NCBI GenBank assembly: GCA_025094145.1
Contig: JALLLS010000192.1
Span: forward strand, 1-11,797
DNA from: Spinellus fusiger
Taxonomy: Eukaryota; Mucoromycota; Mucoromycetes; Mucorales; Phycomycetaceae
DNA: 11,797 bases
Reading direction: 5' to 3'
Under the pieces are notes generated by a model, which saw nothing but the letters and a program-made list of their open reading frames with translations, searched no databases and was not told the DNA's origin. Positions 1-5,511 of this stretch are shown here, in pieces. Position numbers and translations under genes: made by a program. Position 1 is the stretch's first letter; each line of letters opens with the position of its first letter.

Positions 1-673
1 ATATCTCAGTGAGGATATTTGTGTTATAAGTGTGGCAGATCTTAAGAACAAAAATAAAACAGTAACTGTTAGAAGAGCTTTTCATCTGGGCTTGAGTTCA
101 ATGTATTCAATAAGACATAGTATTGACTCTTCTTCTAATAGATAATATATGGATTATTATTCTCAAGACAAGTATTAATTACAAGGTAAGCATACTATCT
201 CTCTTATTGAATTATTACTAATAAACCCTTCTGTTATTAGGCAAGTTAAGACTCTTTCTCAAGTCAGTCCCAGGTGGTCTTCTTCCTTCTATACTGTCTA
301 AGGTGTCTAGGCTGTCTAGGGTATACTCCTGAGCATAGTTATCTATCTTCCAAGGATAAAGCACAAGGTCTTTAGGTTGTGGATTCTATTGCTATGAAGG
401 AATATACCTAGAACAGCAGTAGCTATAGTAATAGTATATTTTTAGCTATATTATTACAATAAACAATTTTATTCACAAACAATTTTATTCATCAACACTA
501 TATTTTATTGATAATACAATTTGATATTGAGTCATCTTATAAAAGGAAATAAAAATTTGGATACTTACAAACCTTTGATTTTAGACACAGTTCCATAGAA
601 GGGCAAATTTTATCATCCAGAAAGGAAGGAGATATCAGCGCTTAAAGGCCAGAAAAATCTCCTGGTGTGTAGA
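1..673. repeat. Left arm of a large inverted repeat
   Basis: Base x of this arm pairs with base 2737-x of the right arm (2064-2736) throughout, so there is no net indel. By eye there are about nine substitutions, all between roughly 507 and 582. The remaining ~600 bp appear identical. The inner boundary is sharp at 673: the next bases, TAACCT, do not match the reverse complement of the right-arm flank. The outer boundary is unknown because the arm reaches the window edge. On its minus strand the arm carries the same exon-like pieces as the right arm: the 55-codon frame at 385-218, and at 40-1 the ICHTYNTNILTEI piece of the Fanzor-like exon, cut by the window edge. The arms are not themselves a known transposon terminal repeat that I recognise. 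Confidence 0.95.
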
Positions 674-1189
674 TAACCTCTGGTCTCTAAGTTTGCCATT
701 TGCACAGTTGAATTCAAGTCATACTTACCTTTCACTTAATGTATTATTGTTATTTTTAATTTACCTTGTTGATTGTGATGAATCTAACAGCCATTTACTT
801 TTATTCTAATTTTTTATCTGAATAAATACACTGAATGACCCAACTCAACATGAATTTATAGTCTTCATGCGAGATGTCGTTACTTTTTTATGTCAATTTA
901 TTTAAAATAAGAATAATGAACAGAAAATGACTTACAAATACATATATCAAGATGGAGATAACAAAAGTAGTCAACTAAAAAACAAAGATACAAAGAGAAA
1001 ATGAACTACAGTCATACAACATTAGTAAGTATATGAATTTATACAATTTTTAAACATGGTTTATTTTCTTTTTACTACAGAATCACACTGCATTCATCAA
1101 TCTTAAATGTCAATATCAGAATCCTCAACTAAGAAACTGTAGAGTTTATGATAAGCTTGAAGAAGGAGAGTAGGGTGTTTACTGGCTTA
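674..1189. other. Spacer DNA without recognised gene
   Basis: This AT-rich stretch between the left arm and the transposase remnant contains stops in all frames at short intervals. I recognise no protein family, RNA gene or tandem repeat in it. On the minus strand a short open stretch (about 720-640) runs across the arm boundary without a stop, and a GTAAGT lies at about 722-727 on that strand. This is too little to call an exon. Confidence 0.5.
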
Positions 1190-1570
1190 AAAGAAAAGAG
1201 AAAATTACTCCATGGGTATCATTTCAAAGGCTGTTGGCATTCTGGTACACTTGTACTGAGTCCTAGTTCTGGTGCACACACAAAAACTTAACGAGAGAGA
1301 TCTCAGACAACTTGAAGCTATTTAAAGAGAGAGCCCAATTTACCTTCTATAACTACATAAATTTATAACTTATTGAACATCTCTGGAGCTGTCTTGATAA
1401 GCTTATCAATGACAAGAGGGTCGGTATAAAGAATATCGATGAGCTCAAGACAGCCTTAGAAGAAGCTTGGGGGAGATATCCACATTGATATTACCAAATA
1501 TTTAGTGGGCTTAATGAAGGATTGCTGCCAGGCAGTCATTGATGCCAAAGGTAGCCCAACAAAACATTAA
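1190..1570 (+). pseudogene. Tc1/mariner-type transposase, C-terminal remnant
   Basis: The clearest part is at 1375-1485, reading EHLWSCLDKLI followed by VGIKNIDELKTALEEAWGRYP. After a frame change near 1486 it continues as DITKYLVGLMKDCCQAVIDAKG and stops at 1568-1570. The order EHLW, then 'ELK.AL.EAW', then 'CQAVIDAKG' before the stop is the hallmark ending of Tc1/mariner (DDE/D) transposases. The E of EHLW (1375-1377) sits where the third catalytic acidic residue of the DD34E triad lies. Upstream, a weaker match at about 1222-1250 (GCWHSGTLVL) resembles the 'WGC.S..G.GPL' segment, and the codons before EHLW look one base short of an 'NPIEHLW' motif. The first two catalytic Asp regions and the N-terminal helix-turn-helix domains are not visible. 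With at least two frameshifts and internal deletion, this is a dead copy. No terminal inverted repeats of its own were found. Confidence 0.78.
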
Positions 1571-1746
1571 ATAAAACCTTTTTTTTATGTATAATAATAT
1601 AGACTATATTTTAAACTAACTTTATGTTTGATTTGGGATTGTTAATGTGTGATTTGAGGTCTCAGCCTTTTTATACATAGCTAATGTTCTTTCTCAAGAC
1701 TTCAAAAAAGAGAAATCGTATACTTACTTATTCTGTGTGGTTTTAG

Positions 1747-2063
1747 GAGTCCCAACACCCTAGCATTGTCAACTTCCTGGACTCTTTTCTTGTGAATAAT
1801 ACTGCGTTGTGGGTGGTTATAGAGTACATAGAGGGAGGTGCACTGACAGATGTGATTGATAAGAATACAATGACAAAGCAACAGTTTGTGTGTGGATCTA
1901 CAATCAAGAGCCTATGCTAAAGAGCTACTAGAGGTAATTATATTTTTAGCAGCTTATAAACGAATGAATCCACTCACTCTTTATATTTATATTTATTTAT
2001 ATTTCTACTATTGTCTCATAGAATGACTTTCTCCAAAAGGCAGGACCTTTGCTCAAATCTAAG
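1747..2063 (+). pseudogene. PAK/Ste20-type protein kinase remnant, internally deleted
   Basis: After an acceptor (TTTTAG, 1741-1746) the frame reads ESQHPSIVNFLDSF, then LWVVIEYIEGGALTDVID at about 1804-1860. This is the kinase-domain hinge of p21-activated kinases (compare the family pattern HPNIVN.LDS...LWVVMEY..GG.LTDV). At about 1887 the frame changes and resumes as CVDLQSRAYAKELLE (1889-1933), which belongs to the end of the PAK catalytic domain (subdomain XI). A likely intron (1934 GTAATT to 2021 TAG) leads to NDFLQKAGPLLKSK (2022-2063), the expected continuation 'ELLEH.FL..A'. The catalytic loop (HRD), DFG and APE segments are therefore missing between the two parts. The ATP-binding N-lobe is absent too. 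The piece ends exactly where the right arm of the inverted repeat begins. It cannot encode an active kinase. Whether it is a captured fragment or the remains of a resident gene is not decidable here. Confidence 0.82.
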
Positions 2064-2736
2064 TCTACACACCAGGAGATTTTTCTGGCCTTTAAGCGCT
2101 GATATCTCCTTCCTTTCTGGATGATAAAATTTGCCCTTCTATGGAACTGTGTCTAAAATCAAAGGTTTGTAAGTATCTAAATTTTTATTTCTTTTTGTAG
2201 TATACCTCAATATCAAATTGTATTATCAATAAAATATATTGTTTATGAATAAAATTGTTTGTGAATAAAATTGTTTATTGTAATAATATAGCTAAAAATA
2301 TACTATTACTATAGCTACTGCTGTTCTAGGTATATTCCTTCATAGCAATAGAATCCACAACCTAAAGACCTTGTGCTTTATCCTTGGAAGATAGATAACT
2401 ATGCTCAGGAGTATACCCTAGACAGCCTAGACACCTTAGACAGTATAGAAGGAAGAAGACCACCTGGGACTGACTTGAGAAAGAGTCTTAACTTGCCTAA
2501 TAACAGAAGGGTTTATTAGTAATAATTCAATAAGAGAGATAGTATGCTTACCTTGTAATTAATACTTGTCTTGAGAATAATAATCCATATATTATCTATT
2601 AGAAGAAGAGTCAATACTATGTCTTATTGAATACATTGAACTCAAGCCCAGATGAAAAGCTCTTCTAACAGTTACTGTTTTATTTTTGTTCTTAAGATCT
2701 GCCACACTTATAACACAAATATCCTCACTGAGATAT
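2064..2736. repeat. Right arm of the large inverted repeat
   Basis: This is the inverted copy of 1-673. It contains splice-like signals, for example GTAAGT at 2167-2172 followed by a TTTTTGTAG acceptor near 2200. The left arm differs at that acceptor, reading ...TTATAAGATG on the same logical strand, and most inter-arm differences fall right there. The arm continues seamlessly into the Fanzor-like exon at 2697-2882. The homology could therefore extend further than 2736, but its partner would lie outside the window. Confidence 0.95.
2352..2519 (+). other. Exon-like open frame of 55 codons, duplicated in both arms
   Basis: A TAG acceptor-like site is followed by an uninterrupted frame that includes LVLYPWKIDNYAQEY, a run of LDSLDTLDS, then EGRRPPGTDLRKSLNLP, ending at TAG (2517-2519). 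The composition (W, P, charged residues, no low complexity apart from the LDS run) looks like real protein rather than chance translation of AT-rich DNA. An identical copy lies on the minus strand of the left arm (385-218). It does not match a domain I can name. It could be an upstream exon of the Fanzor-like gene whose zinc-ribbon end follows at 2697, or a fragment of another gene or mobile element. No initiator or clear donor site was found. Confidence 0.45.
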
Positions 2737-2882
2737 TAGTGAGTTTCAACAATATCCGCGCTTGCCAAAGTTGCGGAATTGTTTGGAACAGAGATGTGAA
2801 TGCATCAAAGAATATCTATACAATTGCAGAAGAGGGATTAAAGGGTCACTACAGACCAGTTCCTTTCTGTAGAAAAGAATAG
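2697..2882 (+). pseudogene. Fanzor/TnpB-like nuclease: terminal zinc-ribbon and RuvC-III exon
   Basis: A polypyrimidine tract and CTTAAG acceptor (2691-2696) open a frame reading ICHTYNTNILTEI, then RACQSCGIVWNRDVNASKNI, and ending GHYRPVPFCRKE with a TAG stop at 2880-2882. The CxxC knuckle followed by W-N-R-D-V-N-A-x-x-N-I is the signature at the end of OrfB/TnpB-type proteins and of their eukaryotic Fanzor relatives. The Asp at 2793-2795 corresponds to the RuvC-III catalytic residue. The first knuckle is CHTY instead of CxxC (one TGT-to-TAT change would explain it), so zinc binding is probably lost. Upstream, LIEYIELK (2623-2646) resembles the 'DEY.TSK' block that normally precedes the first knuckle, but no good donor joins them. 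RuvC-I and RuvC-II are not recognisable. A degenerate end of such an element is the best reading; it is probably not a working gene. Confidence 0.68.
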
Positions 2883-3557
2883 ATATTTGTATTCATATTA
2901 TATATCACCACATCGAAAGTGGTTTCCTATGGGATTCAGATATTTACAGGTAAATTTACATAATAATCTTTATTTAAGAACTAACATGAATATATTTAAC
3001 TTTATTTGCTCCTTTTCAAATCCATGTCATTTCTAAACAATTGTATTTCGACTATTTCCTTCTATATCCTAAAGACCTCCTGGTGTGTAGCAAACATTAG
3101 ACAAGGATTCTTACCCTCTTATCCTCCTATTCTATTCTATTTTATTTTATTTTATTTTATTTTATTTTATTTTATTTTATTTTATTTTATCCTATTTTAT
3201 CCTATCCTACTCTATTTATATTTATATATATTTATATATATCTCAATTCTTCAGAGTTTAAAGCCAATATCTCCAATATCCTAATGTCATAACCATTAAT
3301 CAGTACCATTTCTTTTTTATACTTCTATATTTCATTGCCAACAAACAAGTCACATCGCACAAAGTACTTTGTTCACTCCAAGCAAGAGGGTAAAATACTA
3401 TCAAATGTGAATACGTAGCTTAGGGTGCAAGTAGTGAACTTGTATGACGCACCACACATCTTCAGCCTCTTTCCCATTCTTCTTTCTGTATTTTCGTTTT
3501 TGTCTGTCTTTCTTTCTCTTTTAAAACCAAAGTCTCCTTTTATTGATTGATAAGAAA
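2883..3557. other. Intergenic region upstream of the SR-protein gene
   Basis: This AT-rich spacer has no supported gene. It contains the TTTTA microsatellite (3130-3210) and a 14-bp copy (3077-3090) of the motif found at the inner end of the inverted-repeat arms. A strongly CT-rich stretch (about 3465-3545) lies just before the ATG at 3558, as is common upstream of fungal housekeeping genes. No clear TATA box was assigned. Confidence 0.6.
3130..3210. repeat. TTTTA pentanucleotide microsatellite
   Basis: About ten perfect head-to-tail TTTAT units (3140-3190) are flanked by variants with C replacing T. The flanking TATATTTATATA sequence extends the low-complexity zone to about 3241. It is likely to vary in length between strains. 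The open frame rich in Phe, Tyr and Ile that crosses it is a by-product of the repeat. Confidence 0.95.
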
Positions 3558-4785
3558 ATGGCACTTTTCATTGGAAGACTCCCTTTTGATGTTACCAACG
3601 TAAGTGATAAGAGGAATAACAACTTCAACAAGTGTGTGTATTATAGCGTGAACTTGAGGATCTATTTTCAAAGTACGGGAAGATCACTCGTCTGGATATA
3701 AAGAAGGGTAAGTGTGTGGATGTGGATCCATTCATAGGATAGGGAGAGTAGAAATTGACATGTCTCTGTTGTGTCTCTTATGTATGGATGATGTATGGTT
3801 AGGATTTGGATTTCTTGAGTTTGAGGATAAAAGAGATGCTGAGGATGCCATGAAAGAAGTCCAAGGCAAGGTAATGCTCTATCTCTTAGTTATGACTATA
3901 GACTGAATGAATGATAGGAGTTGGGTCGTGAACCTCTTATTATTGAATGGGCCAAGAGTGATGGAGCAAGACGTGCTGGAGATGGCAAATGTTTTTCATG
4001 TGGTAAAGAAGGTAAGTAAAGGATGAAAGGAGACACATGAGATAAGAGTAGAATAGACACTCTATGCTATATGTTATTGTATATTATTGTATATTATTGT
4101 ATATTATTGTATATTATACAGTGTGTAATAGCACATTACCAATACTCATCTGCTTTCTTAATAGGTCACAGAGCAAGAGATTGTTTTGAGAATGGCGACA
4201 AAAGAGGCCAATTCAAAAGAGAACGTGGCCGTGAACACTCTCCTCGCCGTGATAGAAACAGATCCCCCCGCCGTGACAATGACCGCGAAAGAAGGTACAG
4301 GTGACCCATTCGTGTAGTTGCTCCACGTTATGTCAGAGAAAAGCAGAACATGAAAGAGAAGAGGAAGAGAGAAGTTTCTCTTGCAGTTGCTAGTCTATGA
4401 GAGATGTGTGCTTGTTATCACACCCATGCTTCTGGTTTTTCTTCTTTTTCTTCTTCATTTTGCTCCATTGGCTTGCCATGAAAAACAAACAAACCTACAA
4501 AAACAAAAGACACACAATCTGACTACCAGCCTTGGTTTTTACTCTTTTTATGTCCAATGCAGACGCCCTAGCTACCGGGAGAGAGATGAAAATGGCAGAG
4601 ATGAGCGTAGGTCACACCAGTACACATCAGATCGACGTGACAGGCGTGAGGAAAGAGGTGGGCGCGAGGACAGAGGTGGACGCGAAGACAGAAGTGAGCG
4701 TGAAGACAAAAGTGGACGCGACAGAGAGAACCGTGATGAGAAAGAAACCCGTGATGAGAAAGAGACTCGCGAAGAAAGAGAGTAA
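3558..4785 (+). CDS. SR-family splicing factor: RRM, CCHC zinc knuckle, Arg-rich tail (207 aa, six exons)
   Basis: Predicted exons are 3558-3599, 3647-3707, 3803-3870, 3918-4011, 4165-4300 and 4563-4785, all with GT-AG introns and one continuous frame. The start MALFIGRLP is the usual opening of such proteins. Residues 1-70 form an RRM with RNP2 (LFIGRL, 3-8) and RNP1 (KGFGFLEF, 34-41). A CX2CX4HX4C knuckle follows at C82, C85, H90 and C95, giving the layout of SRSF7/9G8 and plant RSZ22 proteins. Residues 96-207 are a charged tail in which Arg alternates mostly with Glu, Asp and Gly. Only a few SP/RS pairs (HSPRR, NRSPRR) are present, so it is an RE/RD-type rather than a classic phosphorylated RS domain. 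By family, it should bind pre-mRNA exonic sequences in the nucleus and assist spliceosome assembly and mRNA export. The gene is intact, in contrast to the broken frames elsewhere. The last intron is long and its donor is weak (see the separate entry). Confidence 0.9.
4071..4117. repeat. 10-bp tandem repeat inside SR-gene intron 4
   Basis: The unit ATATTATTGT occurs three times perfectly (4081-4110), preceded by one variant (ATGTTATTGT) and followed by a partial unit ending in ATACAG. It makes intron 4 (4012-4164) longer than the 47-nt introns of the same gene. It lies wholly within the intron and has no coding effect. Confidence 0.85.
4301..4562 (+). other. Intron 5 of the SR gene, with tandem donor sites and an immediate stop if retained
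   Basis: At 262 nt this is the longest intron in the gene. The main donor GTGACC (4301) is weak. A second GT (GTACAG, 4295) lies 6 nt upstream, and both join the ATGCAG acceptor (ends 4562) in the same frame, so use of one or the other would only add or remove the two residues Tyr-Arg. If the intron is retained, the frame ends at once: AGG TGA. The result is a 134-residue protein with RRM and knuckle but half the Arg-rich tail. SR genes in animals and plants often regulate themselves through such events; here that is inference. Confidence 0.6.
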
Positions 4786-4850
4786 ATAAAGTAAAAGGAC
4801 TATTGCAATGGATTTGCAGTTATTATACACTTGAACTATGCTAAAATAAA
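4785..4850 (+). terminator. Polyadenylation signals of the SR gene
   Basis: AATAAA occurs at 4785-4790, sharing the last base of the TAA stop codon, and again at 4845-4850. The second is better placed for a normal 3' UTR of about 80 nt. The first would require cleavage almost immediately after the stop. Confidence 0.5.
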
Positions 4851-4865
4851 ATGCAATACTACTTC

Positions 4866-4919
4866 CATGTATATCATGTATATCATGTATATCATGTATA
4901 TCATGTATATCGCGTATAT
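4866..4919. repeat. 9-bp tandem repeat between convergent genes
   Basis: Five exact copies of CATGTATAT are followed by one variant, CGCGTATAT. The array lies about 80 bp after the SR stop codon, probably near its cleavage site. It separates the SR gene from the tail-to-tail eIF4G gene. Confidence 0.93.
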
Positions 4920-5134
4920 ATTATGTGAGGGAGAATAAGACAATGAACCCTTTAACAGTAGAAAAGACTCCCATCATCCTATCGTTTTTTCTTTTTTCTT
5001 TTTAATATACATCTTTATAGAGCGTCTCTTTATAGAGCATCTTACACAGACACACTACTACACACACCATAATCTTATGTTGAAAAAAAATCTGAATTTA
5101 TTACATGTTTTATAAAGTACTATCCCCCTCCTAT
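4920..5134. other. Tail-to-tail spacer between the SR gene and eIF4G
   Basis: No gene is visible. On the minus strand AATAAA reads at 5102-5097, about 33 nt beyond the old MA3 stop codon (5137-5135), and is the likely eIF4G polyadenylation signal. A short direct repeat, TCTTTATAGAGC, occurs twice at about 5011-5039. Confidence 0.55.
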
Positions 5135-5511
5135 TTAAGGCTTGGGTAGGCTTTCATCGGCCACTTCGGACCATTCTACTTTTGCTGCACTCATAATATC
5201 GGCTACATATTTGGGTGCTTGAGAACATCTATAATGAGATCTTCATAGCCTCCATAAAAGGCTTGAAGGCGTTGACATATGCAGTCTTCTCCACAAGATT
5301 CTCTGCATACAAGTCGTTGATTATGTCACACACCAAGGCTACATCTTCTGCCTTCGCTCTACTACACCAAGCATCCTAGACACCAAGGCTACGTGATATT
5401 CAGGTCATCGAGTTCCTTTACACACTCAAACAGTTCCTTCTTATCGCAGCTGAAGTATTCTTCCAGAATATTCTTGCATCGTCGCTCAAGTTGGTCTTTA
5501 TCCATCTTGGC
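5135..5511 (-). pseudogene. MA3 domain of eIF4G, broken by several single-base indels
   Basis: Directly after the last intact eIF4G codons, the minus strand encodes an MA3-like domain in pieces. KMDKDQLERRCKNILEEYF and FECVKELDDLN lie in one frame. After a break come YHVALVSRMLGV, then EDVALVCDIINDLYAENLVEK and AYVNAFKPFMEA, then YVADIMSAAKVEWSEVADE, ending PKP and TAA at 5137-5135. Each break is explained by one missing base in a short run (GACCTG, GAAGG, GGCTATG, GTTCTC) and one extra base at the entry (near 5516). MA3 in eIF4G is the HEAT-type domain that binds eIF4A. The residues between breaks are well kept, so the damage is recent or a sequencing error. Splicing does not obviously remove the breaks. 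Confidence 0.78.

Noticed and set aside
1..2736. The palindrome as a foldback transposon with its own transposase
   Set aside because: The only transposase trace is an old Tc1 end. No target-site duplication can be seen because the left outer end lies outside the window.
2907..2923. Small hairpin (ACCAC / GTGGT, 7-nt loop) just after the Fanzor-like stop, considered as a guide-RNA scaffold
   Set aside because: Only five base pairs and no conserved context. Too weak to call an omega/fRNA.
3006..3284. 92-codon + strand frame rich in Phe-Tyr-Ile-Leu
   Set aside because: It is a translation of the TTTTA microsatellite with no splice or start context.
4532..4789. 85-codon + strand frame overlapping the last SR exon
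   Set aside because: It is the shifted frame of the Arg-rich tail. The spliced SR frame continues the RRM/knuckle protein and is preferred.
4866..4919. Regular 9-bp repeats considered as a CRISPR-like array
   Set aside because: Units are directly adjacent with no unique spacers, so this is a simple tandem repeat.
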